This document shows, one piece after another, positions 1 through 8,080 of a DNA stretch of 64,000 bases. The stretch is from an uncultured Pelagibacteraceae bacterium (GTDB taxonomy: Bacteria; Pseudomonadota; Alphaproteobacteria; Pelagibacterales; Pelagibacteraceae). Location: positions 124,001 to 188,000 of the forward strand of contig CACDSY010000003.1 of the NCBI GenBank assembly GCA_902555585.1, written 5' to 3'. Every line of letters starts with the position of its first letter. Within the stretch, counting starts at the first letter, position 1. Both the position numbers and the translations under genes were made by a program. The notes beneath the pieces are model-generated. The model worked only from the letters and a program-made list of their open reading frames with translations, did no database searches and had not been told where the DNA came from.

Positions 1-1371
1 TAAATGATCAATATCATCTACTTCATCCTTGCCATCTCTTAGATCTAGCATCTTTTTGATTATCGCAAGTATATCGTCGTTTCTTAATATTGTGATTTTA
101 TCTGAACAATTTAAGTCTAGTCGAGAGTTCATTTTAACTCTACCAACATCTGACAAATCATATCTATCTGAACTAAAAAATAGATTATTAAATATTTGAG
201 CTGCTATTTCTATAGTAGGAGGCTCCCCTGGTCTCAATATTTTATAAATTTCCGTTATAGCATCGTTTTTATTGTCATTTTTGTCATTTAAAATAGTTTG
301 TAGTAAATAGGGTCCCTTAGAAATTGAATTTGTTTTTGATAGATTAATTGTTTTAATATTTTCTTCTATAAGTTTCTGAATTATAGTCTCATTAATTTCT
401 GTACCGATGCTAAATTTATCTTCACCAACAGTAATAGCTTCATGCATGAATTTCCCATATAACGACTCGTTGTTGACCAAAATCTCTTTTAATCCCTCAT
501 TTTGTAGTTTTTTTGCTACTAAAAAATTAATTTGTTCACCAACTTTAATTAAAACTTTGTTATTTTTTGCGTCTATTATTTCTTCTGAAAAATTTTTAGC
601 TTTATAATTTTCAGGATCAAACTTTGCTTTCCATTTTTTTAAATTTTCATCATATGAAAAAGTTTCCTTTTCATAAAATTCATTAACTATATCTGATTTC
701 GTGAATCCTAATGCTTGTAAAAGTGTAGAAACAAATATTTTCTTTTTTCTGTCTATTCTAAAATATAATAAGTCTTTAACATCAAATTCAAAATCTAACC
801 ATGAGCCTCTATTTGGAATAACTCTACAATTAAATAAAAGTTTTCCACTTGCATGAGATTTGCCTTTATCATGGTCAAAAAATACACCTGGGCTTCTATG
901 CATTTGGTTTACAACAACTCTTTGAACACCATTTGTAATAAAGGTTCCACTATTTGTCATCATAGGAACTTCACCCATGTATACTTCTTGTTCTTTAGCT
1001 GATAATATATCTTTAGTATTATTTTCTTGATCTATTTCGTAAACAACTAATCTTAAAGTGCACTTTAATGCAGCTGAATAAGTTAAACCTCTTGTTATAC
1101 ATTCATCAACATCAAATTTTGGTTTTTCAAGTCTATATGAAACATATTCAAGAGTTGCTTTATCATTCAAATCTTCAATTGGAAATATGCTTTTAAAAAC
1201 TCTATGAAACCCTTTAACTAAATGTTGCTCTACTACATCTTTAAATTCAGTAAGTTCTTTGTATGAGTTTTTTTGGACTTCTATTAAATTTGGTATTGAT
1301 AAACTTTCTTTAAGTTTACCAAAACTCTTTCTAATATTCTTTTTTTCAGTAAAAGATAGTTGCATATACAT
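1..1371 (-). CDS. rpoB: RNA polymerase beta subunit, N-terminal part (runs off left edge)
   Basis: This is the N-terminal third of the beta subunit of DNA-dependent RNA polymerase, about 457 codons, cut by the window edge. Translation of the minus strand begins MYMQLSFTEKKNIRKSFGKL and continues through typical beta-subunit segments such as VVVNQMHRSPGVFFDHDKGK, with no stop codon to the edge. Two in-frame ATGs lie two codons apart (1371 and 1365). No clear ribosome binding site decides between them, and the MQLSF start at 1365 is equally possible. The gene is the last visible member of the secE-nusG-rplKAJL-rpoB operon and follows rplL after 50 bp that contain a hairpin. Confidence 0.97.
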   Translation of the reverse strand, partial: MYMQLSFTEKKNIRKSFGKLKESLSIPNLIEVQKNSYKELTEFKDVVEQHLVKGFHRVFKSIFPIEDLNDKATLEYVSYRLEKPKFDVDECITRGLTYSAALKCTLRLVVYEIDQENNTKDILSAKEQEVYMGEVPMMTNSGTFITNGVQRVVVNQMHRSPGVFFDHDKGKSHASGKLLFNCRVIPNRGSWLDFEFDVKDLLYFRIDRKKKIFVSTLLQALGFTKSDIVNEFYEKETFSYDENLKKWKAKFDPENYKAKNFSEEIIDAKNNKVLIKVGEQINFLVAKKLQNEGLKEILVNNESLYGKFMHEAITVGEDKFSIGTEINETIIQKLIEENIKTINLSKTNSISKGPYLLQTILNDKNDNKNDAITEIYKILRPGEPPTIEIAAQIFNNLFFSSDRYDLSDVGRVKMNSRLDLNCSDKITILRNDDILAIIKKMLDLRDGKDEVDDIDHL

Positions 1372-1375
1372 TAAG

Positions 1376-1399
1376 TTACTGAATAAAAATTTTCAGTAA
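1376..1399 (-). promoter_or_regulatory. Hairpin between rplL and rpoB
   Basis: A perfect 8-bp inverted repeat (TTACTGAA / TTCAGTAA) with an 8-nt loop fills the short rplL-rpoB spacer and ends four bases before the first rpoB ATG. There is no U-run, so it is not an ordinary terminator. In E. coli the same junction carries an attenuator and an RNase III processing site, so an equivalent role here is an inference from position. Confidence 0.45.
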
Positions 1400-1421
1400 T
1401 TTAACTCTTCCCAGTTAATAT

Positions 1422-1793
1422 TTATTTTAGTTCTACTTTTGCGCCCGCAGCTTCTAACTTAGCTTTTATTTCTTCTGCTTCTTTTTTATTAACACCCGAT
1501 TTGACTTCTTTAGGTGCTCCCTCAACTAAATCTTTTGCCTCTTTTAAACCTAATTCAGTTGCAGCTCTTACTTCTTTAATTACATTTATTTTTTTATCAC
1601 CAACAGCTGTTAACATAACTGTAAATTCATCTTTCTCTTCAGCTGGTGCATCACCAGCGCTTGAAGCAGGTGCAGCAGCAACTGCAGCAGCAGCTGTAAC
1701 TCCCCATTTTTCTTCTAATTGTTTTGAAAGCTCAGCTGCTTCAACAACAGTTAAGCTTGATAAATCCTCTATAATTTTATTTAAGTCAGCCAT
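1422..1793 (-). CDS. rplL: 50S ribosomal protein L7/L12
   Basis: This is the stalk protein of the large ribosomal subunit, which recruits GTPase translation factors. The 123-residue product has the family layout: an N-terminal dimerisation region (about 1-35), an Ala-rich flexible hinge (about 36-55), and a C-terminal domain beginning EEKDEFTV with the conserved KINVIKEVR and [10 protein letters not shown] segments. It lies 24 bp downstream of rplJ, with which it forms the stalk complex, in the same minus-strand operon. The length is normal for the family. Confidence 0.98.
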   Translation of the reverse strand: MADLNKIIEDLSSLTVVEAAELSKQLEEKWGVTAAAAVAAAPASSAGDAPAEEKDEFTVMLTAVGDKKINVIKEVRAATELGLKEAKDLVEGAPKEVKSGVNKKEAEEIKAKLEAAGAKVELK

Positions 1794-1817
1794 AATAATA
1801 ATATTTTTTGTTCCTGG

Positions 1818-2327
1818 TTATTTTTTTGATTTTTCGAGCGCTAAAATAGCGATTTTTGAAGCTGGTGCAAGTAAAATACTTGCGATTTTTTGCGCAGGAG
1901 ACCTTAAAATACCTACAATTTTCGCCCTTGCCTCTTCTAATGAAGGTAATGTTGCAACATTTTTAACTCCTGCTACGTCTAAAATGTCTGTACCCATGAT
2001 TCCACCTAAGATTTTTAAATTTTCATTTTCTTTTGAAAATTTTGTAAGAATTTTTGCAGATGCGATTGCATCTTCCGATAAGGCTACAGCAGTTGGTCCC
2101 GAAAATAAATCTGACAAGTCCTTACATTTTGTTTTTTCCAAGGCTAGTTTTGTAATTCTGTTATTTGTAATCTTAAATTTAATGCCATGTTCACGCATTT
2201 TTTTTCTTAGATCATCCAATTGTGTAACAGTTAAACCTTGATAATGAGTTACAATAACGGCCTCAGTTTTATCAAACTGAGTTGTCATATCATTAATATA
2301 CTGTTTTTTTTGTTCTTTACTCATCAT
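1818..2327 (-). CDS. rplJ: 50S ribosomal protein L10
   Basis: L10 anchors the L7/L12 dimers to 23S rRNA. The 169-residue product begins MMSKEQKKQ and shows the L10 pattern with GLTVTQLDDLRKKMRE near residue 30 and LFSGPTAVAL near residue 75. Either of the first two Met codons could be the start. It begins two bases after the rplA stop, so the mRNA leader used for L10-L12 autoregulation in E. coli cannot lie in an intergenic spacer here. If regulation exists it must use rplA coding sequence. Confidence 0.97.
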   Translation of the reverse strand: MMSKEQKKQYINDMTTQFDKTEAVIVTHYQGLTVTQLDDLRKKMREHGIKFKITNNRITKLALEKTKCKDLSDLFSGPTAVALSEDAIASAKILTKFSKENENLKILGGIMGTDILDVAGVKNVATLPSLEEARAKIVGILRSPAQKIASILLAPASKIAILALEKSKK

Positions 2328-2329
2328 AA

Positions 2330-3019
2330 TTAAAAACTCTTATCCAACTTTAGTTTGTAGGACACACCCATACTTGAAGTTATAAATACTTGTTTAACTA
2401 AATCTCCTTTTATAGATAAGTTAGATTTTTCTTTTTCCAAAGCATCTATAACTGCTGTATAATTTTTGATAAGTTTATCATTATCAAAAGATTTCTTTCC
2501 AATACTTATACCAATATTGCCATCTTTATCATTTCGAATTTCAACCTGACCAGCTTTTGCGTCTTTGACTGCCTTAGATATATCATTAGTTACTGTTCCT
2601 AATTTAGGGTTTGGCATTAATCCCTTAGGTCCTAAAACTTTTCCTAATTTTGAAAGTTTAATCATCATCGATGGCGTGCATATAAGCTTTTCGAAATTTA
2701 ATTCTCCATTTTTAATTTTCTCAACTTGGTCATCACCTCCGATTATGTCTGCTTTTGCATCTTTAGCTTCATTTATTTTACTTTCCTCACATATCACAGC
2801 AACTTTTATTGATTTACCAGTTCCACCTGGTAAATTTACAACTGTCCTTAAATTAACTTCATTTTTTTTTTGCTTGTTATTGATCCTGAAACTTAGGTCA
2901 ACAGACTCATCAAATTTTGTTGTACAATTAGATTTAATCAAACTAAGAACATTATCAATTTTGTCAGATGGTAATTCGTTAGTTTTTTCTGGCAATTTTT
3001 TGTATCTTTTTGATTTCAT
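2330..3019 (-). CDS. rplA: 50S ribosomal protein L1
   Basis: L1 binds 23S rRNA at the L1 stalk and aids tRNA exit. The 229-residue product has the characteristic GKLGKVLGPKGLMPNPKLGT segment around residues 118-138 and LPGGTGKSIKVAV near residue 65. The start codon overlaps the last base of rplK, and the gene sits in the standard rplK-rplA-rplJ-rplL order. The length is typical. Expression is presumably coupled translationally to rplK. Confidence 0.98.
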   Translation of the reverse strand: MKSKRYKKLPEKTNELPSDKIDNVLSLIKSNCTTKFDESVDLSFRINNKQKKNEVNLRTVVNLPGGTGKSIKVAVICEESKINEAKDAKADIIGGDDQVEKIKNGELNFEKLICTPSMMIKLSKLGKVLGPKGLMPNPKLGTVTNDISKAVKDAKAGQVEIRNDKDGNIGISIGKKSFDNDKLIKNYTAVIDALEKEKSNLSIKGDLVKQVFITSSMGVSYKLKLDKSF

Positions 3020-3447
3020 TAATCTTTAACCTCTATTCCCATTGATCTTGCAGATCCAGCAATAATTTTAGCAGCTTCATCCAAATTATGAGCATTTAAG
3101 TCTTCCATTTTCTTTTCTGCTATATCTTTAAGCTGTTGTTTGGATATGGATCCAATTATATTCCTTCCAGGCTCTTTTGAACCACTTTTTAACTTCATGG
3201 CTTCTTTAATAAAATGTGATGCTGGGGGTGATTTTATAATAAAATCAAATTTTTTATCTTTATAAACAGTAATTATAACTGGAACTGGTTTTCCTGCAAA
3301 ACTCTTAGTTTTATCATTAAATGCTTTACAGAACTCCATTATATTAATTCCTCTTTGACCAAGCGCTGGTCCGACAGGAGGTGCAGGATTAGCTTGACCG
3401 CCTTTAATTTGTAACTTTACGTATCCACTTATTTCTTTCTTTGACAT
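3019..3447 (-). CDS. rplK: 50S ribosomal protein L11
   Basis: L11 forms the GTPase-associated centre with 23S rRNA and is needed for the stringent response sensed by RelA-type enzymes. The 142-residue product carries the family hallmark [20 protein letters not shown] (about residues 23-42) and a C-terminal rRNA-binding domain ending [12 protein letters not shown]. It overlaps the final base of nusG and the first base of rplA, so there is no leader that could hold an L1-binding autoregulatory site as in E. coli. Confidence 0.98.
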   Translation of the reverse strand: MSKKEISGYVKLQIKGGQANPAPPVGPALGQRGINIMEFCKAFNDKTKSFAGKPVPVIITVYKDKKFDFIIKSPPASHFIKEAMKLKSGSKEPGRNIIGSISKQQLKDIAEKKMEDLNAHNLDEAAKIIAGSARSMGIEVKD

Positions 3448-3977
3448 TAACTTGCCTTTTCTACTTGGTTGTATTCAAGATCAACTGGTGTTGGCCTTCC
3501 AAAAATTGAAACAGAAACTTTTAATCTCAATTTATCTTCATCAATATCTTCTACTAAACCGGTAAATGAAGCAAATGGACCATCTATAACTTGAACCTTT
3601 TCACCTACATTATATTCTACACCTGATTTTGGTTGAGCGACACCATCTTTAATTTGACCTAATATTTTTTCGATCTCTTTATCTGACACTGGTATTGGAG
3701 CTCCTCTTGATCCAAGAAAACCACTTACTTTTTTTAAATTTTTAATCATATGGTAAATATTATTATCCATTTCACTTTTAATTAAAACATAGCCTGGAAA
3801 ATATTTCTTTTTCCTTTGAATCCTTTTGCCTCTTTTAACCTCAGTAACATCATGAGTAGGTACTATAATTTCCTCAATTTTTTCAGAAATTTCTGCTTTT
3901 TCTGCCTCTTCTTTTATAAGTTGTGCAACTTTATTTTCAAAGCTTGAATGGGATTGAACAATATACCAATTTTTCAT
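3447..3977 (-). CDS. nusG: Transcription termination/antitermination factor NusG
   Basis: NusG binds RNA polymerase, suppresses pausing and couples transcription to translation or Rho. The 176-residue product begins [18 protein letters not shown], typical of the NGN domain (about 1-115). It ends with a KOW motif around [20 protein letters not shown] (about 125-155). It follows secE directly and precedes rplK in the universal bacterial order. Confidence 0.98.
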   Translation of the reverse strand: MKNWYIVQSHSSFENKVAQLIKEEAEKAEISEKIEEIIVPTHDVTEVKRGKRIQRKKKYFPGYVLIKSEMDNNIYHMIKNLKKVSGFLGSRGAPIPVSDKEIEKILGQIKDGVAQPKSGVEYNVGEKVQVIDGPFASFTGLVEDIDEDKLRLKVSVSIFGRPTPVDLEYNQVEKAS

Positions 3978-4168
3978 TAGATGCTCACTCTAAGTATGAT
4001 TTCTAAAAAGAATTTTAATATTTGATCTAACAGTAAAAAAAATATCGAAGCTAAAATTGCCATTGCAAGAACCATTAATGCACCTTGAACTGTCTCTTTG
4101 GCTGTTGGCCAAGTAACTTTAAAAGCTTCTTGTTTTACATCTTGAATAAATTTTAAAGGGTTCTTCAT
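3977..4168 (-). CDS. secE: Preprotein translocase subunit SecE
   Basis: SecE is the small membrane subunit that stabilises SecY in the Sec translocon. The product is 63 residues: an amphipathic N-terminal segment (MKNPLKFIQDVKQEAFKVTW) followed by one transmembrane helix (ALMVLAMAILASIFFLLLDQ). This single-span form is usual outside Enterobacteria. A longer in-frame reading exists to 4246, but that extension lies over tRNA-Trp, so the ATG at 4168 is the credible start. It sits between tRNA-Trp and nusG. Confidence 0.95.
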   Translation of the reverse strand: MKNPLKFIQDVKQEAFKVTWPTAKETVQGALMVLAMAILASIFFLLLDQILKFFLEIILRVSI

Positions 4169-4185
4169 AATTTTATAAACTTTAT

Positions 4186-4261
4186 TGGCAGGAGCGAAGG
4201 GAATCGAACCCCCAACCTCCGGTTTTGGAGACCGGCGCTCTACCAATTGAGCTACACTCCT
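4186..4261 (-). tRNA. trnW: tRNA-Trp (anticodon CCA)
   Basis: The minus strand folds as a 76-nt cloverleaf. The acceptor is AGGAGTG / CGCTCCT, the D arm contains GCTCAATTGGTAGAGC, the anticodon stem-loop is CCGGT CTCCAAA ACCGG with anticodon CCA, and the T arm contains GGTTCGATTCC. The 3' CCA is encoded. It lies between tuf and secE, the classical place for tRNA-Trp, and is probably co-transcribed with them. Confidence 0.97.
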
Positions 4262-4268
4262 ATAGTGT

Positions 4269-5459
4269 TTACTCTATAATTTTTGTTACTACTCCAGCTC
4301 CTACTGTTCTGCCACCTTCTCTTATTGCAAAGTTAAGTTTTTCATCCATTGCAATGGGTGTAATTAGTTTAACTGTAAATTTTGCATCATCACCTGGCAT
4401 AACCATTTCTGTTCCTGATGGTAATTCAACTTCACCAGTAACGTCGGTTGTTCTAAAGTAAAACTGTGGTCTATATTTTGTAAAGAATGGTGTATGTCTG
4501 CCACCTTCTTCTTTTTTTAATACATAGGCTTGTGCTTCAAATTTAGTGTGTGGTTTAATAGATCCAGGCTTACATAAAACTTGACCCCTCTCAACATCAG
4601 TTCTTTCAACACCTCTAAGTAGAGCACCAATATTGTCACCAGCTTCACCTGAGTCTAAAAGTTTTCTAAACATTTCTACTCCAGTACAAACTGATTTTTT
4701 AGTATCTCTAATACCAACTATTTCTATTTCTTCTCCAGTTTTGATTACTCCAGACTCTACTCTACCTGTTACAACAGTTCCTCTTCCAGAAATTGAGAAT
4801 ACATCTTCAACTGGCATCAAGAAATCTTTATCTTTTGGTCTGTCAGGTTGAGGTATAAAATCATCTACTGCCTTCATTAAATCCATAATTGAGTTTTTAC
4901 CAATTTCTTCGTCTCTTCCTTCTACAGCTGCTAAAGCTGAACCTTTAACGATTGGAGTTTTATCTCCTGGGAATTTATAAGATGTTAATAAATCTTTAAT
5001 TTCTTCTTCAACCAAATCTATCATTTCTTTATCATCGACTTGATCTACTTTATTTAAGTATACAACGATCGCAGGAACTCCTACTTGACGAGCAAGAAGT
5101 ATGTGCTCTCTTGTTTGTGGCATAGGTCCATCAGCTGCGTTAACAACTAAAATTGCACCATCCATCTGTGCTGCTCCAGTAATCATGTTTTTTACATAAT
5201 CAGCATGCCCTGGACAGTCTACGTGAGCGTAATGTCTTTTATCAGTTTCATACTCAACGTGTGCAGTTGAAATTGTAATTCCTCTCTCTTTTTCTTCTGG
5301 AGCCTTATCAATTTGGTCGTAAGCAGTAAATTGTGCACCACCTGACTCTGCTAAAACTTTTGTTATCGCAGCAGTTAATGTTGTTTTTCCATGATCAACA
5401 TGACCTATAGTTCCAATATTACAGTGCGGTTTATTTCTTACAAACTTTTCTTTTGACAT
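4269..5459 (-). CDS. tuf: Elongation factor Tu
   Basis: EF-Tu is the GTPase that delivers aminoacyl-tRNA to the ribosome. The 396-residue product has the P-loop GHVDHGKT (residues 19-26), the switch region [14 protein letters not shown] and NKVD of the G domain, and two beta-barrel domains with intact C-terminal sequence ([12 protein letters not shown]). A Shine-Dalgarno-like AGAGGT precedes the ATG. It lies between tRNA-Gly and tRNA-Trp as in the tRNA-tufB operon of E. coli. This is the only tuf copy in the window. Confidence 0.99.
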   Translation of the reverse strand: MSKEKFVRNKPHCNIGTIGHVDHGKTTLTAAITKVLAESGGAQFTAYDQIDKAPEEKERGITISTAHVEYETDKRHYAHVDCPGHADYVKNMITGAAQMDGAILVVNAADGPMPQTREHILLARQVGVPAIVVYLNKVDQVDDKEMIDLVEEEIKDLLTSYKFPGDKTPIVKGSALAAVEGRDEEIGKNSIMDLMKAVDDFIPQPDRPKDKDFLMPVEDVFSISGRGTVVTGRVESGVIKTGEEIEIVGIRDTKKSVCTGVEMFRKLLDSGEAGDNIGALLRGVERTDVERGQVLCKPGSIKPHTKFEAQAYVLKKEEGGRHTPFFTKYRPQFYFRTTDVTGEVELPSGTEMVMPGDDAKFTVKLITPIAMDEKLNFAIREGGRTVGAGVVTKIIE

Positions 5460-5497
5460 TACTTTTTTACCTCTTTTTTTTTGTTCTTTTTAATATG

Positions 5498-5571
5498 TGG
5501 AGCGGGTAAAGGGAATCGAACCCTTACATCCAGCTTGGAAGGCTAGCGTTCTACCATTGAACTACACCCGC
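5498..5571 (-). tRNA. trnG: tRNA-Gly (anticodon TCC)
   Basis: A 74-nt minus-strand cloverleaf has acceptor GCGGGTG pairing with the 3' end TACCCGC, a D arm GTTCAATGGTAGAAC, anticodon stem-loop CTAGC CTTCCAA GCTAG with anticodon TCC, and a T loop GGTTCGATTCC. The 3' CCA is encoded. It lies between tRNA-Tyr and tuf and is probably processed from the same primary transcript. Confidence 0.97.
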
Positions 5572-5613
5572 ATCACCCAAGTACACTCCTCGATTATTTA
5601 AATTTTTATTGAA

Positions 5614-5699
<86 letters not shown>

Positions 5700-5708
5700 C
5701 TAATAGCA

Positions 5709-5722
5709 GGGGAAGCGTCCCC
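5709..5722 (-). promoter_or_regulatory. Small leader hairpin upstream of tRNA-Tyr
   Basis: The minus strand reads GGGGA CGCT TCCCC, a 5-bp GC-rich stem with a tetraloop that stands out in this AT-rich background. It lies between the predicted transcription start and the tRNA-Tyr 5' end. It may mark a processing site or a stable leader stem, but its function is not shown by the sequence. Confidence 0.35.
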
Positions 5723-5752
5723 ATGTTCAATAAAGCTTTAAACAACATGCGT

Positions 5753-5780
5753 TTTATATATTTTTATTGTACAAATGCAA
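5753..5780 (-). promoter_or_regulatory. Predicted sigma-70 promoter of the tRNA-tuf operon
   Basis: On the minus strand a -35-like TTGCAT (5780-5775) is followed after 16 bp by TATAAA (5758-5753). This predicts a start near 5746, about 45 bp before tRNA-Tyr. It is the best match to a housekeeping promoter in the region, and all downstream genes read the same way. The match was made by eye only. Confidence 0.5.
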
Positions 5781-5830
5781 TACGTGAATTTCAGAAAAAA
5801 TAGTATAAAAACCCTATAAATTCGTTAAAT

Positions 5831-6568
5831 ATGACTCAAAAATCATCCTTTTTTATAGCTGGAAGACACGCTGTTGTTGGAGCCTTAAAAAACCCAAATA
5901 GAAGAGTTATCAAAATATTCTTAACGGAAGAGAGTAAAAAAAATATCCATAAACACAATCCTCATAGAAATTTGTTAAAAGATATAAAAGTTTTTTTCAA
6001 AACCAAAAAAGAATTAGATAAATATTGTAGAAGTGATGATATTTTACATCAAGGCTATGTTGCAGAAATTGAACATTTAGAAAATCCTGAATTAAAAGAG
6101 TTTGTTAAAGGCAAAAATAATTTAACATTTGTATGTTTAGATGAAGTTACTGATCCGAGGAACATAGGATCTTTAATCAGAAGTGCAGCTTCATTTAATA
6201 TAGATGGTCTGATTGTTAAAGAAAGACATTTTCCAAGTGAAAGTAAATTATTATATAAATCAGCAAGTGGTTGTGTTGAACACTTAAACATTTTTCAAGT
6301 TTCAAATATAAATACCACTTTAAAATATTTAAGGGACAAAAATTTTTGGATTTATGGTTTCACTGCAAATAGTGATAAGAACTTTACCGAAGTTAAGTGG
6401 AATGGAAATAATGTATTATTATTTGGTTCTGAAGGACATGGTCTTAATCATCATACTAAAAAATATACTGATTTCTCAGTAAAGATAAATATTAACAAAA
6501 ACATTGAGAGTTTGAATATATCTAATAGTGCAGCAATAGTTTTTCATCATATAAATCAACAAAAATAA
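5831..6568 (+). CDS. rlmB: TrmH/RlmB-type rRNA 2'-O-methyltransferase
   Basis: This is a SPOUT-fold RNA ribose 2'-O-methyltransferase, most like the family that methylates G2251 of 23S rRNA. The 245-residue product has the N-terminal substrate-binding domain opening FFIAGRHAVVGALKNPNR (residues 7-24). The three SPOUT motifs are DPRNIGSLIRSA (108-119), LLFGSEGHGL (196-205) and LNISNSAAI (228-236). The 5' half is Lys-rich. It is transcribed divergently from the tRNA-tuf operon. The exact RNA target cannot be read from sequence. Confidence 0.88.
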   Translation: MTQKSSFFIAGRHAVVGALKNPNRRVIKIFLTEESKKNIHKHNPHRNLLKDIKVFFKTKKELDKYCRSDDILHQGYVAEIEHLENPELKEFVKGKNNLTFVCLDEVTDPRNIGSLIRSAASFNIDGLIVKERHFPSESKLLYKSASGCVEHLNIFQVSNINTTLKYLRDKNFWIYGFTANSDKNFTEVKWNGNNVLLFGSEGHGLNHHTKKYTDFSVKININKNIESLNISNSAAIVFHHINQQK

Positions 6569-6579
6569 TTTCTTGATAA

Positions 6580-6585
6580 TATAAT
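6580..6585 (+). promoter_or_regulatory. Probable -10 element of tRNA-Thr
   Basis: A perfect TATAAT lies 24 bp upstream of the tRNA-Thr 5' end in the 41-bp gap after rlmB. No convincing -35 hexamer is visible because the upstream bases belong to the rlmB 3' end. Confidence 0.4.
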
Positions 6586-6609
6586 AAATGCTATTAAAAA
6601 ACCCTTCAT

Positions 6610-6685
6610 GCCCTTGTAGCTCAGTTGGTAGAGCAATTGATTTGTAATCAATAGGTCCGCGGTTCGAATCCGTGCGGGGGCACCA
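6610..6685 (+). tRNA. trnT: tRNA-Thr (anticodon TGT)
   Basis: A 76-nt plus-strand cloverleaf has acceptor GCCCTTG / CGGGGGC with two G-T pairs, D arm GCTCAGTTGGTAGAGC, anticodon stem-loop TTGAT TTGTAAT CAA with anticodon TGT, and T arm GGTTCGAATCC. The CCA end is encoded. It is a single-gene unit between rlmB and the oppositely oriented oxygenase gene. Confidence 0.97.
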
Positions 6686-6761
6686 ATAATTTACTTTATA
6701 ACAACCTCTTAAGATTTTAATTATTATATTAATAACAATACAAAGATTTGGATTTTTTTTC

Positions 6762-7403
6762 TCATGATTTGCTATTATGTGGAAAATGCAACCATCCAGT
6801 AATTATATATTTAACACCACTATTTAAAATTTTTCCATTATGTGCATGTGTCCATTCAGCTGGCCAAATTAGTGTTTTGCCCGTTTCAGGTTCAATCTCT
6901 ATATCGTAGTGAGAAAAATTTGTTGTACCTCCATCATCAACATTGTTTAAATAAGTCATCCAGGCAAACAATCTATGTGACGAAGCAATTGAACTTCTTT
7001 CAGTATGAACTTTTGCAAAGTGACCTCCGGGCGTATATCTCTGAATATTAAATTTTCCAATGTGCATTTCTTTTACCAAATTTTTAATGAATGGCCACTG
7101 GTTCTGATAATCTTTAAAATTCATATATAAATGTTTAATGTACTTGTTAAGACAATTAAATTTTGGATCTTTTAAATCATTTGGATTTACAACTATATCT
7201 GTTGTTTTTTTTATTTCTTGGTTCTTTCCAGAACCTGTAACACCATCTCTCTGTAAGTTTTTATTTTCTTCAAAAAAATTTATAATTTCTCTACATAAAT
7301 CATCATTTTCTATATTCCAAGCACCTATAAAATGTGGATTTTCATTTTCAATTAAAATTTTATCATTTTTATTTTTTTTGGTTTTTATGTTTATTCTTTT
7401 CAT
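6762..7403 (-). CDS. 2-oxoglutarate/Fe(II)-dependent oxygenase, prolyl 4-hydroxylase-like
   Basis: The 213-residue product has the double-stranded beta-helix signature of 2OG-Fe(II) oxygenases of the prolyl 4-hydroxylase type. QRYTPGGHFAKVHTE supplies the first His (H133) and an acidic ligand (E135). LIWPAEWTHAHNG supplies the distal His (H186), and VKYIITGWLHF supplies the Lys (K198) expected to bind 2-oxoglutarate. The family usually has H-x-D, so the H-x-E here is unusual. The substrate is unknown. The next gene downstream, 2 bp away, encodes a TPR protein, and in other bacteria TPR proteins often accompany such oxygenases. Confidence 0.8.
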   Translation of the reverse strand: MKRINIKTKKNKNDKILIENENPHFIGAWNIENDDLCREIINFFEENKNLQRDGVTGSGKNQEIKKTTDIVVNPNDLKDPKFNCLNKYIKHLYMNFKDYQNQWPFIKNLVKEMHIGKFNIQRYTPGGHFAKVHTERSSIASSHRLFAWMTYLNNVDDGGTTNFSHYDIEIEPETGKTLIWPAEWTHAHNGKILNSGVKYIITGWLHFPHNSKS

Positions 7404-7405
7404 TT

Positions 7406-8053
7406 TTAAATAATTTTAAAATCTTTTTGATTAAATTCAATAACACCCTGTGCTTGTGAAATTAAATTAAGTCCATTATTGTGGTCATTTAATTTTAAAA
7501 GCAATTCACCGTACGCTATTACGGTTTTTTTATTATTTGAGTCAAGAGTCATAGCCTTTTTAAAGATTTCTTTAGCTTCATTTAGTCTACCAAGTCTTTC
7601 AACTGTGATACCTAAATTGCTGTAGGCCATTGCAAAATCAGGTTTGAGTTTAATAGCCTTTCTAAAAGTCAATTCTGCTTCATCAAGTCTGCCTAGTAGT
7701 TGTAATATTGTGCCTAGGTTATTGTTTGCACCAATGTGATCAGGTTTTAGCTCAATAGTTCTTCTATAACATGCTTCTGCTTCTTTTAATTTACCTAATG
7801 ATTGAAAAATAATGCCTAAATTATTGTGAGCAATCATATGATTTGGATTAAGTTCTATAGTTTTTTTAAAACTAAGCTTAGCCTCATCAAGTTTTCCTAA
7901 TGCCTGTAGTATTATGCCCAAGTTATTATGTGCACCTACATGATTTGGTTTAAGTTTTATTATTTTCCTATAGCACTCTTCGCCTTGGATAAAATTCCTG
8001 TTGTTATAATTTCTAGCACCTTGCTTTAGCAATTCATCAATAATTGATTCCAT
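7406..8053 (-). CDS. Tetratricopeptide repeat protein
   Basis: The 215-residue product is almost entirely TPR: about five successive 34-residue repeats of the form AHNNLGIILQALGKLDEA followed by FKKTIELNPN, spanning residues 10-190. There is no signal peptide or membrane segment, so it is probably a cytoplasmic protein-protein scaffold. The consecutive repeats are unusually similar to one another, which suggests recent internal duplication. It reads in the same direction as the oxygenase gene at 6762-7403, with a 2-bp gap. Confidence 0.85.
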   Translation of the reverse strand: MESIIDELLKQGARNYNNRNFIQGEECYRKIIKLKPNHVGAHNNLGIILQALGKLDEAKLSFKKTIELNPNHMIAHNNLGIIFQSLGKLKEAEACYRRTIELKPDHIGANNNLGTILQLLGRLDEAELTFRKAIKLKPDFAMAYSNLGITVERLGRLNEAKEIFKKAMTLDSNNKKTVIAYGELLLKLNDHNNGLNLISQAQGVIEFNQKDFKII

Positions 8054-8080
8054 AAATTTAAGAAAATAATTTATGATAAA

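Noticed and set aside
1501-2241. 246-residue plus-strand frame
   Set aside because: It is the antisense shadow of rplL and rplJ, both of which are unambiguous.
3977-4246. Longer SecE reading of 89 residues
   Set aside because: Its first 26 codons lie over the tRNA-Trp gene and read as nonsense; the ATG at 4168 gives a normal 63-residue SecE.
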